A stretch of DNA of 64,000 nt from Bosea sp. 685 (GCF_031884435.1 NZ_CP134779.1:1488001-1552000); one strand, 5' to 3'; shown: positions 8,520 to 17,213, counted from the stretch's first letter. The notes: generated by a model from the letters alone, not told the origin. Made by a program: numbers and translations.

Positions 8520-9551
8520 ATGACGACTGCCCAGAGGATCAAAGCCGAGATCGGGCTCTTGCTCTACCCCGATGTGCAATTGGCAGCTGTTCATGGGCTG
8601 ACCGATCTGTTCCGCATCGCCAGCGACATCAGCGCGGCGCAGGGCGACCCGCAGGCGCCCGCGATCCGCGTCAGCCATTGGCGGCAGATGGTGCAAGAAA
8701 ATATGGTGCAAGAGAACGTGGCTCAGGAACATGTGGCGCAGGGTGATGCGGCAGTCGCATGCGTCTTCGACAGCCATCCGGGCCCAGTGCACAAGCTCGG
8801 CCATCTGATCGCCCCGCCGAGCCTGGTGATGCCGGCCAGGATGCAGCCCATGGCGGGCTTCGCGGCCTGGCTGAGCGAGCGCCATGCCGAGGGGGCGACG
8901 CTGTGCTCGGTCTGCGCGGGCGCCTTCCTGCTCGGCGAGACCGGATTGCTCGCGGGCCGCGAGGCGACGACGCATTGGGCCTTCGCGGAGGCGCTGGCGG
9001 CGCGCTTCCCGGCGATCCGCGTCGATAGCGATCGCATGGTGATCGATGGAGGCGACATCATTACCGCCGGCGGCATCCTGGCCTGGACCGATCTCGGCCT
9101 GACCCTGGTCGAGCGCCTGCTGGGGCCAAGCGTGATGCTGGAGACGGCGCGCTTCCTGCTGATCGACCCGCCGGGGCGGGCGCAGCAGCCCTATGGCCGC
9201 TTCGTGCCGCGCCTCGGCCATGGCGATGCGGCGGTGCTGAAGGTGCAGCACTGGCTCCAGGCGACGGGCGCCAGGGACCATGCCGTGCCGGCGCTGGCGG
9301 CGCGCGCCGGACTAGAGGAGCGGACCTTCCTGCGCCGCTTCCGCAAGGCGACCGGCCTGCGCCCGACGGAATATGCCCAGCAGGTCAGGATTGCCAAAGC
9401 GCGCGAGGCGCTCGAACAGAGCCGCCGCCCGGTCGCGCAGATCGCCTGGGAGGTGGGCTATGGCGATGCCTCGGCCTTCCGCAAGCTGTTCCAGCGCGTC
9501 ACCGGGCTCGCGCCGGCGGATTATCGCCGCCGCTTCGGCGTCGCGGCCTGA
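8520..9551 (+). CDS. GlxA-type AraC-family regulator with DJ-1/PfpI-like domain
   Basis: The protein (343 residues from ATG 8520; ATGs at 8472 and 8499 are also in frame) has an N-terminal class I glutamine-amidotransferase-like domain ([39 protein letters not shown] with the nucleophile-position Cys) and a C-terminal AraC DNA-binding domain ([20 protein letters not shown], then [20 protein letters not shown]). An unusual insert [20 protein letters not shown] is encoded by four 15-base units. It faces the chloroperoxidase-type hydrolase, a likely target. Its 3' end overlaps the convergent LysR gene by 31 bases. Confidence 0.88.
   Translation: MTTAQRIKAEIGLLLYPDVQLAAVHGLTDLFRIASDISAAQGDPQAPAIRVSHWRQMVQENMVQENVAQEHVAQGDAAVACVFDSHPGPVHKLGHLIAPPSLVMPARMQPMAGFAAWLSERHAEGATLCSVCAGAFLLGETGLLAGREATTHWAFAEALAARFPAIRVDSDRMVIDGGDIITAGGILAWTDLGLTLVERLLGPSVMLETARFLLIDPPGRAQQPYGRFVPRLGHGDAAVLKVQHWLQATGARDHAVPALAARAGLEERTFLRRFRKATGLRPTEYAQQVRIAKAREALEQSRRPVAQIAWEVGYGDASAFRKLFQRVTGLAPADYRRRFGVAA
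8688..8747 (+). repeat. Four 15-bp tandem units inside the AraC/GlxA gene
   Basis: Units at 8688-8702, 8703-8717, 8718-8732 and 8733-8747 encode [15 protein letters not shown] and VAQGD. The first two are near-identical (ATGGTGCAAGARAAY) and the later two are diverged copies. The length is a multiple of three, so frame is kept. Confidence 0.8.
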
Positions 9552-10534
9552 GCGGGCGGGATCAAGGTCGCCCCCGGCCAGGCCTCGGTTCCGCAGAGAC
9601 CAGCCAGCAGGCTCTCGATTTCCACGCCGAGCTGGCGCGCCAGCGGCTCGGCGAGCGTGCTCTGGCGCATGATCAGGGCCAGCGTCGCGACGATCGGCGG
9701 GTTGTCGATGGCGCGGCGGCTGAGCTCGCCGCGCGCGACCTCGGCCTGGACGGATGCGTGGGTCAGGATCGTATAGCCTTGCCCGACCCGGACCATGGCC
9801 TTGGTCAGCGCGACGCTGTCGACCTCGGAGCGGATGGCGAGCCGGACCTCATGACGCGCCGCCGCCTGTTCGAGCACCCGGCGGTTGTTGTGCGGCAGGC
9901 TCGGCATGATCAAGGGCAGCCCGGTGATGTCCTTGATGCGGATCTCCGACGTCTCGCCGATTCTGCGCGTGTCGCCGGGCGGGCCGACGAGCACCATGCG
10001 CTCGCGCAGCAGCGGCACGATCCGGAAGCCGTCGACCGGCATCGCATTGTAGACGAGGCCGACATCGATGCGTTTTTCCGCCAGCCATTCATGGATCAGG
10101 GAGCTGACGCCCTCGCGCAGATTGAGGACGATCTCGGGATAGGCCTGCGCCATATGCGCGGCCAGGGCCGGCCCAAGCAGCAGGCCCGCCGCCGGCGGCA
10201 GGCCGAGCGCGACCGTGCCGCGCAGGGCAGGGCGGTCCTGGCGGGCGTCGGTCTTGATCTGGGCCAGCAGGTGCTCGATCTCTTCGGCGCGTTGCAGCAC
10301 GCTTGCGCCCAGCGCCGTCAGGCGGACGCCACGGCCATGGCGGACGAGGAGCGGCCGGCCGAGTTCGTCCTCGAGTTCGCGGATGCGCCGGCTGAGCGCG
10401 GGCTGCGCGATCCGCAATTCCTCGGCGGCACGGCTGAAGCTGCCGGCGCGCGCGACGCTGGCGAAATATCCGAGCTTGCGGGAATCCAAGCGCCTTCTCC
10501 GAATTGCCGCTGGAGCATAAGAGATCGAAACCAT
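9521..10534 (-). CDS. LysR-family transcriptional regulator
   Basis: The 337-residue protein begins MVSISYAPAAIRRRRLDSRK and carries the LysR helix-turn-helix (YFASVARAGSFSRAAEELRI, AQPALSRRIRELEDELGRPL) followed by a substrate-binding-like effector domain. The open frame continues far upstream antisense to other genes, but homology begins only here. It is divergent from the TctC/hydrolase/SDR/amidohydrolase operon starting at 10652 and is the obvious candidate regulator. A perfect 17-base dyad overlaps its start codon, which suggests autoregulation. Its 3' end overlaps the AraC gene. Confidence 0.9.
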   Translation of the reverse strand: MVSISYAPAAIRRRRLDSRKLGYFASVARAGSFSRAAEELRIAQPALSRRIRELEDELGRPLLVRHGRGVRLTALGASVLQRAEEIEHLLAQIKTDARQDRPALRGTVALGLPPAAGLLLGPALAAHMAQAYPEIVLNLREGVSSLIHEWLAEKRIDVGLVYNAMPVDGFRIVPLLRERMVLVGPPGDTRRIGETSEIRIKDITGLPLIMPSLPHNNRRVLEQAAARHEVRLAIRSEVDSVALTKAMVRVGQGYTILTHASVQAEVARGELSRRAIDNPPIVATLALIMRQSTLAEPLARQLGVEIESLLAGLCGTEAWPGATLIPPAQAATPKRRR

Positions 10535-10557
10535 GCCGTCACGGCATGGCTTGCCAT
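10532..10557. promoter_or_regulatory. Candidate LysR operator: two overlapping dyads
   Basis: CATGCCGT-C-ACGGCATG (10532-10548) is a perfect inverted repeat that includes the start codon of the divergent LysR gene. It overlaps a second perfect dyad, ATGGC-TT-GCCAT (10546-10557). Both lie in the 117-base gap between the regulator and the catabolic operon. Confidence 0.45.
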
Positions 10558-10651
10558 TCCAACATGGTTTTGGCGTCGACGCGTCTCTCCTGCCAGAGTC
10601 GGGGCCTCGATCGGGCCGCCGGAAGAGCGGCAAGACCAAGGGGGAGGCGAG

Positions 10652-11623
10652 ATGATGCAGGCTAGATTTTGCGGCTGGCTCGTGATGGCCGCCATGCTGC
10701 TGGCCCAGGCGGCCAGCGCCCAGACCTTTCCGAGCAAGCCGATCAGGCTCGTGGTGCCCTTCGCCGCGGGTGGCCCTGCCGACACGATCGCACGGGCCGT
10801 CGCCGAGAGGATGCAGGCGATCGTCAAGCAGTCGGTCGTCATCGATAACCGCGCCGGGGCAGGCGGGGCTGTGGGCACCAAGGCGGTCGCGATGGCGGAG
10901 CCCGACGGCTACACGATCGGAATCAGTACGGCGGGTGCGCTCGCGATCAGCGTCAGCATGCAGGAGGCGATCGGCTACGACCCGCGCAAGGATTTGCGGG
11001 CGCTGACATTGGCGGCAAGCGTCCCGGAACTTCTGGTCGTCGGTTCCAAGGTACCGGTCACGAGCCTGCCCGAATTGCTGGCCCTGGCCAAGGCCAAGCC
11101 CGGCACGCTGAATTTCGCCTCGTCCGGCGCCGGCAGCATGCCGCATCTCGCCGGTGAATTGCTCAAGCAATATGGCCAGGTCGACATGGCGCATGTGCCT
11201 TATCGTGGGGCTGCGCCGGCCGTGACCGATCTGATCGCCGGGCAGGTCGAATTGATGTTCATGGACATCGCGGTGCTGCTGCCGCATGTCCAGGCCGGCA
11301 CGATCAAGGCGATCGCGATCGGCAGCGCCACGCGCTCGCCGAGCCTGCCCGATCTGCCGACCACGGCGGAGCTCGGCCTGCCCAAGGTCGTCGCCGACAA
11401 CTGGTATGGCATCGTGGCGCCGCGCGCGACGCCGCAGCCGATCGTCGACAAGCTCCATGCCGCTCTGGTTGAGGCGCTGCGTTCGCCCGAGGTCAAGGAC
11501 AAGCTCGCCTTGCAGGGCGCGATCGTCGTCGCCAACAAGCCCGAGGAGTTCGCCGCCTATATCGTCAGCGAGATCGACAAATGGGCGGCCGTCGTCAAGG
11601 CGGCGAATATCAAGACGAACTGA
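10652..11623 (+). CDS. Tripartite tricarboxylate transporter substrate-binding protein (TctC/Bug family)
   Basis: The 323-residue protein has a signal peptide (MMQARFCGWLVMAAMLLAQA, cleavage after ASA near residue 23) and the Bug fold: FPSKPIRLVVPFAAGGPADT and VIDNRAGAGGAVGTKAVA. Bug proteins bind carboxylates and aromatic acids in the periplasm. A GGGGGAGG ribosome-binding site precedes the ATG. It is the first gene of a six-gene operon with ring-cleavage-type enzymes. The membrane subunits TctA and TctB are absent nearby, so it must use distant ones or act as a sensor ligand carrier. The ligand is probably a dicarboxylate or aromatic acid fed to this pathway (inference). Confidence 0.92.
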   Translation: MMQARFCGWLVMAAMLLAQAASAQTFPSKPIRLVVPFAAGGPADTIARAVAERMQAIVKQSVVIDNRAGAGGAVGTKAVAMAEPDGYTIGISTAGALAISVSMQEAIGYDPRKDLRALTLAASVPELLVVGSKVPVTSLPELLALAKAKPGTLNFASSGAGSMPHLAGELLKQYGQVDMAHVPYRGAAPAVTDLIAGQVELMFMDIAVLLPHVQAGTIKAIAIGSATRSPSLPDLPTTAELGLPKVVADNWYGIVAPRATPQPIVDKLHAALVEALRSPEVKDKLALQGAIVVANKPEEFAAYIVSEIDKWAAVVKAANIKTN

Positions 11624-11635
11624 AGCACAGCGACT

Positions 11636-12457
11636 ATGCCCCAAGCGTCGCTCGGCCCAATCAGCCTCAACTATGAGATCAGCGGACATGGCCCCGATCT
11701 CATTCTGATCCACGAACTCGGTGGGGCGCTGGACAGCTTCGACGGACTGCTCCCCCTGCTGATCCCGCATTTCCGTGTGCTGCGCTATGACCAGCGCGGC
11801 GCCGGCGGATCGAGCCGCAAGCCTGCCGCATTGTCGATCGAGGATCATGCGGCCGACCTCGCGGAGCTTGTTGCGGCAACCGGTTTCGGGCCGCGCTGCC
11901 TGCTTGCCGGCGTCGCGGCCGGAGCTGCGATCGCGGTGGCTTACGCGGCGCGCGACGAGGCCGTCGTCGAAGCGCTGGCCCTGTGCGCGCCGGCGCTTTC
12001 GGTTCCGCCGGAGCGCAAGGCCTATCTCGACCGGCGCGCCAGGCTCGCGCGCTGCAAGGGCATGGCCGCGATCGTCGAGGCGAGCTTGGACCGCTCCTAT
12101 CCGGAGGAGCTGCGCGCCGACCGGGCGGCGTTCGAGGCCTATCGCGAGCGCTTCCTCGCCAATGATCCCGAGAGCTACGCGATGGCCAATGCCGCCCTGG
12201 CCGGGACGCGGGTGGCCGAATGTCTGCCCTCCCTGACGATGCCCTGCCTCGTCCTTGCCGGCCGGCACGACCTGTTGCGCCCGCCCGCCGAGGTCGAGGC
12301 GACAGCGGGTGCTATCCCGCATGCTCGCTTCGCGACGATCGAGAGCGGGCATCTGATGCCGGTGCAGGCCGCGCAGGCGATGGCGGCGCAAATCGTGCCG
12401 TTCCTGATGCGGCATGCCGGCAGCCTCAAGTCGGTCTCGGAGAGCGCCCATGTCTAG
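11636..12457 (+). CDS. Alpha/beta hydrolase-fold protein lacking the nucleophile serine
   Basis: The 273-residue protein looks like a 3-oxoadipate enol-lactonase/MhpC-type hydrolase: LILIHELGGALDSFDGLLPL, VLRYDQRGAGGSS, CLVLAGRHDLLRPPAEVEAT and a late His (IESGHLMPVQAAQ). At the nucleophile elbow the canonical GxSxG reads GVAAG (LLAGVAAGAAIA), so the catalytic serine is alanine while Asp and His positions remain. It may be a non-hydrolytic member of the fold, such as a decarboxylase- or C-C-lyase-like enzyme, or it may be inactive. It is the second operon gene and its end overlaps the next start by eight bases within a 15-base tandem repeat. Confidence 0.85.
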   Translation: MPQASLGPISLNYEISGHGPDLILIHELGGALDSFDGLLPLLIPHFRVLRYDQRGAGGSSRKPAALSIEDHAADLAELVAATGFGPRCLLAGVAAGAAIAVAYAARDEAVVEALALCAPALSVPPERKAYLDRRARLARCKGMAAIVEASLDRSYPEELRADRAAFEAYRERFLANDPESYAMANAALAGTRVAECLPSLTMPCLVLAGRHDLLRPPAEVEATAGAIPHARFATIESGHLMPVQAAQAMAAQIVPFLMRHAGSLKSVSESAHV

Positions 12458-12486
12458 AGCGCCCACGTCTGGAGCGCCCATATCTA
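12442..12486 (+). repeat. Three 15-bp tandem units at a gene overlap
   Basis: Units GAGCGCCCATGTCTA (12442-12456), GAGCGCCCACGTCTG (12457-12471) and GAGCGCCCATATCTA (12472-12486) cover the stop codon of the hydrolase gene and the start of the next gene. The array supplies both the stop (TAG) and the following ATG and encodes SRAP-TSGAP-IS at the new N-terminus. Confidence 0.85.
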
Positions 12487-13064
12487 AGGGCCTGCTGCTC
12501 GTTGCGATGGAGCCCCCCGCCGCGTTGGAGGAGGAGTTCAACGACTGGTATGACAGCGAGCATTTTCCGCAGCGGCGCGGCTTGCCCGGCTTCGAGAGCG
12601 CCTCGCGCTGGGTCTGCCTTTCGGGCTGGCCGCGCTGGCTCGCGATCTACGATCTGAGTTCCGTCGAGGCGCTCGCGACGCCTGAATATGCCGCGGTCTC
12701 GGGGGGAAATTCCACGCCGTGGAGCAAGCGCCTCTTACCGCGCACGATCGGGCGGCGACGGGTGGTCGCCGAGCAGCTTCATCCTGGGGACGCGCTGGCC
12801 CTGCCCGCGGGCGAGGTCGCTCGTCTTTGCGTGGCACATTATCCCGGGGCGGATGACGCGGCCGTCGAGGCGCTGCTTCAGGCCGCCGCCGGGCTCGATG
12901 GCTTGAGCCAGTTGCGCCTGTTCCGCGACACGACTGGGGCTTTGTGGCTGCTCGCCGCCTTTTCGCATCCTGTTGGGTTGGAGCGGATCGAGGGCACGTT
13001 CGCTGTGGCAGGCGGTTACGGCGCAAAACTGCTCAACCTCTATGCTCCCTATCGGCGTGATTGA
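12450..13064 (+). CDS. EthD/DUF4286-like protein (ferredoxin-like fold)
   Basis: The 204-residue protein starts at ATG 12450, overlapping the previous stop codon. The segment EEEFNDWYDSEHFPQRRGLP followed by GFESASRWV is the hallmark of EthD-like and DUF4286 dimeric alpha/beta-barrel proteins, in which a small acidic/His cleft binds aromatic intermediates. A second related half may occupy residues about 105-200 (VARLCVAHYPGADDAAVEAL), as in duplicated members. It is the third gene of the catabolic operon. A role as a small decarboxylase, isomerase or accessory protein of ring catabolism is inferred. The exact reaction is unknown. Confidence 0.72.
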   Translation: MSRAPTSGAPISKGLLLVAMEPPAALEEEFNDWYDSEHFPQRRGLPGFESASRWVCLSGWPRWLAIYDLSSVEALATPEYAAVSGGNSTPWSKRLLPRTIGRRRVVAEQLHPGDALALPAGEVARLCVAHYPGADDAAVEALLQAAAGLDGLSQLRLFRDTTGALWLLAAFSHPVGLERIEGTFAVAGGYGAKLLNLYAPYRRD

Positions 13065-13073
13065 GGCAAACGC

Positions 13074-13622
13074 ATGCGTATCAAGGATTTCACCCCCGAG
13101 GAGATGAACGAGGCGCAGCGGCGCGTCGCCGAGGAGGCGGCCTCGGGCAAGCGCGGGCGCGTTCCGGCGCCGCTGCGGGCCTGGCTTCACAGCCCTGAAT
13201 TCGGCGCCCGCGCCCAGCGGCTTGGCGAGTTCCTGCGCTATGATACGAGCCTCGGGCCGCAGCTCTCGGAGCTTGCCATCCTGGTGACGGCGCGGCGCTG
13301 GACTTCGCATTACGAATGGTTCGTCCATAAGCGCGAGGGCTTGAAGGCGGGTTTCGACCCGGCAGTCGTGGCGGCGATAGCCCGGCGGGAGAAGCCGGAT
13401 TTCGCGGCTCCAGCTCAGCAGGCCGTCTATGACTATGCGATGGCGCTGCACGAGACGCACGCGGTCCCCGCGGCCGTGCATGCGGCGGCGGTGCGCGAGC
13501 TCGGCGAGGCCGGCGTGGTCGAGCTCGTCGGCGTGCTCGGCTATTACACGCTGGTCTCGATGACGCTGAACGCCTTCGAGATCGGCCTGCCGGAGGGTGA
13601 AGCGCCGGAGCTTGCGCCGTGA
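13074..13622 (+). CDS. Carboxymuconolactone decarboxylase family protein
   Basis: The 182-residue protein has the AhpD/CMD-like helical fold: LRAWLHSPEFGARAQRLGEF, LSELAILVTARRWTSHYEWF and a C-terminal LVGVLGYYTLVSMTLNAFEI. The CxxC of peroxidase-type AhpD proteins is absent, which favours the decarboxylase-like branch (gamma-carboxymuconolactone decarboxylase or a hydratase-like role). It is the fourth operon gene, ten bases after the EthD-like gene, and its stop overlaps the GTG start of the SDR gene. The context of a lactonase-like amidohydrolase and an SDR supports a protocatechuate-like or related aromatic ring-fission route. Confidence 0.88.
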   Translation: MRIKDFTPEEMNEAQRRVAEEAASGKRGRVPAPLRAWLHSPEFGARAQRLGEFLRYDTSLGPQLSELAILVTARRWTSHYEWFVHKREGLKAGFDPAVVAAIARREKPDFAAPAQQAVYDYAMALHETHAVPAAVHAAAVRELGEAGVVELVGVLGYYTLVSMTLNAFEIGLPEGEAPELAP

Positions 13623-14428
13623 CGGCGGGGGTGGGGCGTCTTACCGGCAAGGTCGCGTTGATAACGGGAGCGGGTTGCGTCGGGCCGGGCTGGGGCAATG
13701 GCCGCGCGGCGGCGGTGCTGTTTGCACGCGAAGGGGCGAAGGTTTTTGCGCTCGACCTCACGGCCGAGACCATGGCCGAGACGGTCGCGCGCACTGAGGA
13801 GGCCGGCGGCACGATCGCGACCCATCTCTGCGACGCGACCGACAGCGCGCAGGTCGAAAAAGCAGTGCAGGCCTGCCGTGAGGCTTTCGGGACGGTCGAC
13901 ATCCTCGTCAACAATGTCGGGGGCTCGGCGCCGGGCGGGGCGGTGGCGCTGTCGGAGGAGGGCTGGCGCCGGCAGCTCGACTTCAACCTGTCGAGCGTCT
14001 TCCTCGCCTGCAAGCATGTCATCCCGGTGATGGAGGCGAATGGCGGCGGCGCGATCGTCAACACCGCCTCGACCTCGGGGCTGCGCTGGACCGGCGCGGC
14101 GCAGGTCGGCTACGCCGCGGCCAAGGCCGCGATCATCCAGTTCTCGCGGGTCACGGCAGTCGAATACGCGCCCAGAGGCATCCGCGTGAACACGGTCGTG
14201 CCGGGCCAGATGCATACGCCGATGGTCGAGGCGCGGCTGGCCGGGCAACGCGCCGATGGCGATGTCGCGGCGCTGCTCGCAGCCCGCGTCGCCCGCATTC
14301 CGCTCGGTTTCATGGGCGATGGGCGCGACACCGCCCATGCGGCGCTGTTCCTGGCCTCCGACGAGGCCCGTTTCATCACCGGCACCGAGATTGTCGTCGA
14401 TGGCGGCATGACCGCGCGCTGCGATTGA
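13619..14428 (+). CDS. Short-chain dehydrogenase/reductase
   Basis: The 269-residue protein starts with GTG overlapping the preceding stop. It contains the cofactor motif KVALITGAGCVGPGWGNGRA (a slightly expanded TGxxxGxG loop), NNVGG, and the catalytic NTASTSG...GYAAAKAAI with Tyr and Lys in YxxxK spacing. The C-terminal GTEIVVDGGMTAR is typical of FabG-like SDRs. As the fifth gene of the operon it may oxidise a dihydrodiol, hemiacetal or hydroxy-acid before the lactonase step, as CHMS dehydrogenase does in the protocatechuate 4,5-cleavage pathway. The substrate is inferred. Confidence 0.9.
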   Translation: MTAGVGRLTGKVALITGAGCVGPGWGNGRAAAVLFAREGAKVFALDLTAETMAETVARTEEAGGTIATHLCDATDSAQVEKAVQACREAFGTVDILVNNVGGSAPGGAVALSEEGWRRQLDFNLSSVFLACKHVIPVMEANGGGAIVNTASTSGLRWTGAAQVGYAAAKAAIIQFSRVTAVEYAPRGIRVNTVVPGQMHTPMVEARLAGQRADGDVAALLAARVARIPLGFMGDGRDTAHAALFLASDEARFITGTEIVVDGGMTARCD

Positions 14429-14438
14429 GGATTTAAGC

Positions 14439-15317
14439 ATGACGACCCCGAAGCCGGACGGTCCGCCGCCGAACCCCAACCCGCGCAAGCCGGCTCTCGC
14501 ATTGCCGCCCGGCGCCTGCGACGCGCATTGCCATATCTACGGCCCCTTCGACCGCTTCCCGCTGCCGCCCGAGCGCAGCTTCACGCCCAACGCGGCGCCC
14601 GAGACGGCGCTGCGCCGGTTGCACGACCATCTCGGCATCGCGCGGGCCGTGATCGTCCAGAGCCAGGGGCATGGCCTCGATCATCGCCCGCTGCTCGCCG
14701 CGCTGGCAGAGGGCGCGGGGCGCTATCGTGGCGTCGCGCTGCTGAAGCGCGATTGCACGGAAGGCGAGATCGCGGCGTTGGACGCTGCCGGCATCTGCGG
14801 CGTCCGCTTCAACTTCCTGACGCATCTCGGCGGCCAGCCCGATCTTGCGGCGATGCGAGAGATCATCGCCAAGGTCGCGCCGTTTCGCTGGCATGTCGCG
14901 ATCCATGTCGCTGGCCATGACATCGTCACGCAGGAGCGCTTCATCGGCTCGATCGCGGCACCTGTCGTGGTCGACCATATGGCACGACCGCCCCTGGCGG
15001 AGGGGCCGGACGGGCCGAGCATCGTGGCGCTGAAGCGCCTCATCGACACGGGCCGCGTCTGGCTCAAGCTCAGCGGCGCCGACCGGCTGTCGGTTGCGGG
15101 GCCGCCTTTTCGCGACGCCTTGCCGATCGCGACGAGCCTTGCCCGGCATGCGCCCGAGCGCATGCTCTGGGGCAGCGACTGGCCGCATGTGAACCTGCAT
15201 GGGCCGATGCCGGATGATGGCGACCTCGTCGATCTCTTGACGGAGATCGCGCCGGGCTCGCGCGAGCGCCAATTGATGCTGGTCGATAATCCCCAAGCCC
15301 TGTTCAACTTCGGCTGA
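14439..15317 (+). CDS. Amidohydrolase, 2-pyrone-4,6-dicarboxylate lactonase-like (LigI family)
   Basis: The 292-residue protein has the metal or anion-binding opening CDAHCHIYGP (near residues 27-36), FTPNAAP, AVIVQSQGHG, GVRFNFL, VVVDHMARPP and WGSDWPHVN (near 244-252). These match the amidohydrolase cog3618 group that contains LigI, which hydrolyses 2-pyrone-4,6-dicarboxylate to a 4-oxalomesaconate-type product. It is the last gene of the LysR-controlled operon. Other cog3618 members hydrolyse sugar lactones, so the aromatic assignment rests mostly on the CMD and SDR neighbours. HtpG is convergent 22 bases away. Confidence 0.88.
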   Translation: MTTPKPDGPPPNPNPRKPALALPPGACDAHCHIYGPFDRFPLPPERSFTPNAAPETALRRLHDHLGIARAVIVQSQGHGLDHRPLLAALAEGAGRYRGVALLKRDCTEGEIAALDAAGICGVRFNFLTHLGGQPDLAAMREIIAKVAPFRWHVAIHVAGHDIVTQERFIGSIAAPVVVDHMARPPLAEGPDGPSIVALKRLIDTGRVWLKLSGADRLSVAGPPFRDALPIATSLARHAPERMLWGSDWPHVNLHGPMPDDGDLVDLLTEIAPGSRERQLMLVDNPQALFNFG

Positions 15318-15338
15318 ACAGGACTTGGAGAGCCGCGT

Positions 15339-17213
15339 TCAGGCCAGTCCCTTGGCGATCAGCCTGGTCAGGCGATCGGAGAAGGCCTTGGCGTCGCTCG
15401 GCCGCTCGCCATCGAGGATGCGTGCCTCGTCGAGCAGCAGATGCGCGATGTCGCTGCGCAGCGGCTCATCCTGCGATCCGGCGAGGCGGATGATCAGCTC
15501 ATGCTGCGGATTGACCTCGAGGACCGGCTTGTTGGCGCCGTCGAGGCGGCCGGCGGCGGAAAGCAGGCGCTCGAACTGCCGGTCGGGGCCCTTGTCGGTC
15601 GCAACGAGGCAGACCGCGCTGTCGGTCAAGCGGTCGGAGGCGCGGACATCCTCGACCTCGGCCGCCAGGGTCTGCTTCATCGCGCCAAGCAGCGCCGTGA
15701 CTTCGGCGCTGGTTTCGAGCTGCGGCTTCGCCTCGCCGTCGAGCCGCGGGATCAGGCCGAGATCGGCCGCGCCCTGCGTCACGGATTTGAACGGCTTGCC
15801 GTCATGGTCGGGCGCGTTCGAGACCCAGAAGCTGTCGACAGGGTCGCTCAGCAGCAGGACCTCGATGCCGCGGGCGCGGAAGCCCTCGAGCTGGGGCGAG
15901 GCGGCAATGCGCGCGGGGTCGTCGCCAGCGATGTAGTAGATTGCCGTCTGGTTCTCCTTCAGCGCCGCGACATAGTCCTTGAGGCTGCGCCACGTGTCAC
16001 TGGGAGTGGTCGTCTTGAAGCGCGCGAGGCCGAGCAATTGTTCGCGCCGCTCGAAATCCTCATAGAGGCCTTCCTTGATGACGGGGCCGAAATTCTCCCA
16101 GATCCCGGAGAAGGCCTCGCTATCCTGCTCCGCGAGCTTGCCGAGATCGGTGAGGATGCGGCTGGTCACGCCCTTCTTGATGGCGGCCAGCAGCGGGCTG
16201 TCCTGGATCATTTCGCGCGAGACATTGAGCGGCAGGTCGGCGGTGTCGACGAGGCCGCGCACGAAACGCAGATAGCGCGGCAGGAGCTCGGCTTCATCCG
16301 TGATGAAGACGCGCTTCACATAAAGCTTCATCCGGCCCTTGCGGTCGGCGTCGAAGAGATCGAACGGCTTGCCGCCCGGCACGAAGGCGAGCGCGGTGTA
16401 TTCGTGACGCCCCTCGGCGCGGAAATGGATCGTTGCCGCCGGCTCATCGTACTGGCCCGCGACGCTGCGGTAGAAATCGGCGTATTCCTCGGGCTTGATC
16501 TCGCTTTTCGGCCGGGTCCAGAGCGCGGCTCCGTCGGCGAGCGAGGTTGGCTCAGTGCCGGGCTTCTCGATGAGGGAGATCGGCACCGGGACATGGCCGG
16601 ACTGCGCCTTGACAATGCGCTCCAGCGTCCAGCGCTCGGCATAGCTCTTGGCGTCGTCGAGCAGCGAGAGGGTGACGCGCGTGCCGCGGGCAGGCGCCTC
16701 CTCCAGCGCGACTGGGGCGACGGAAAACTCGCCCTTGCCGTCGGAGGACCAGCGCCATGCCTCCTCGCTGCCGGCGCGGCGGCTGACGACCTCGACCTGG
16801 CCCGCCACCATGAAGGCGGAATAGAAGCCGACGCCGAACTGGCCGATGAGCTGCGCGCCCTCCTTGCCCTGCGCCGCCTCGACGCGATCCATGAAGGCGC
16901 GGGTGCCGGAGCGGGCGATGGTGCCGAGGGCATCGATCATCTCGTCGCGGGTCATGCCGATGCCGTTATCGGCGATCGAGAGCGTGCCGGCCTCGGCATC
17001 GGCGGCGATGGTGATCGCGAGCCTGGGATCGTCGCCGATCAAGTCCGGCCTGGCGATCGCCTCGTAGCGCAGCTTCTCGCAGGCGTCAGCCGCGTTGGAG
17101 ATCAATTCGCGCAGGAAGACGTCCCGGTCCGAATAGACCGAATGCACCATCATATGGAGCAGGCGCGAGACGTCGGCTTCGAAACTGCGGTTCTCGGTGG
17201 TCGTGGCGGTCAT
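15339..17213 (-). CDS. htpG: Molecular chaperone HtpG (Hsp90)
   Basis: The 624-residue protein is a full-length bacterial Hsp90. The N-terminal GHKL ATPase domain shows FLRELISNAADACEKLRYEA, LSIADNGIGMTRDEMID and IGQFGVGFYSAFMVA. The middle domain has LPLNVSREMIQDSPLLAAIK, and a C-terminal dimerisation domain follows. It is an ATP-dependent cytosolic chaperone for client folding and stress recovery. It is transcribed alone: the upstream gap (17214-17510) is occupied by a long palindrome, and the downstream operon is convergent. Confidence 0.98.
   Translation of the reverse strand: MTATTTENRSFEADVSRLLHMMVHSVYSDRDVFLRELISNAADACEKLRYEAIARPDLIGDDPRLAITIAADAEAGTLSIADNGIGMTRDEMIDALGTIARSGTRAFMDRVEAAQGKEGAQLIGQFGVGFYSAFMVAGQVEVVSRRAGSEEAWRWSSDGKGEFSVAPVALEEAPARGTRVTLSLLDDAKSYAERWTLERIVKAQSGHVPVPISLIEKPGTEPTSLADGAALWTRPKSEIKPEEYADFYRSVAGQYDEPAATIHFRAEGRHEYTALAFVPGGKPFDLFDADRKGRMKLYVKRVFITDEAELLPRYLRFVRGLVDTADLPLNVSREMIQDSPLLAAIKKGVTSRILTDLGKLAEQDSEAFSGIWENFGPVIKEGLYEDFERREQLLGLARFKTTTPSDTWRSLKDYVAALKENQTAIYYIAGDDPARIAASPQLEGFRARGIEVLLLSDPVDSFWVSNAPDHDGKPFKSVTQGAADLGLIPRLDGEAKPQLETSAEVTALLGAMKQTLAAEVEDVRASDRLTDSAVCLVATDKGPDRQFERLLSAAGRLDGANKPVLEVNPQHELIIRLAGSQDEPLRSDIAHLLLDEARILDGERPSDAKAFSDRLTRLIAKGLA

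Noticed and set aside
8688..8747. Possible CRISPR-like array
   Set aside because: The 15-bp units are contiguous with no spacers and encode pentapeptides in frame. They are a minisatellite.
9521..12541. A 1006-codon open frame on the minus strand
   Set aside because: Only its C-terminal third (from 10534) is a LysR protein. The remainder is antisense to well-supported genes of the catabolic operon and has low-complexity Arg/Gly/Asp-rich content, as expected from GC-rich codon shadows.
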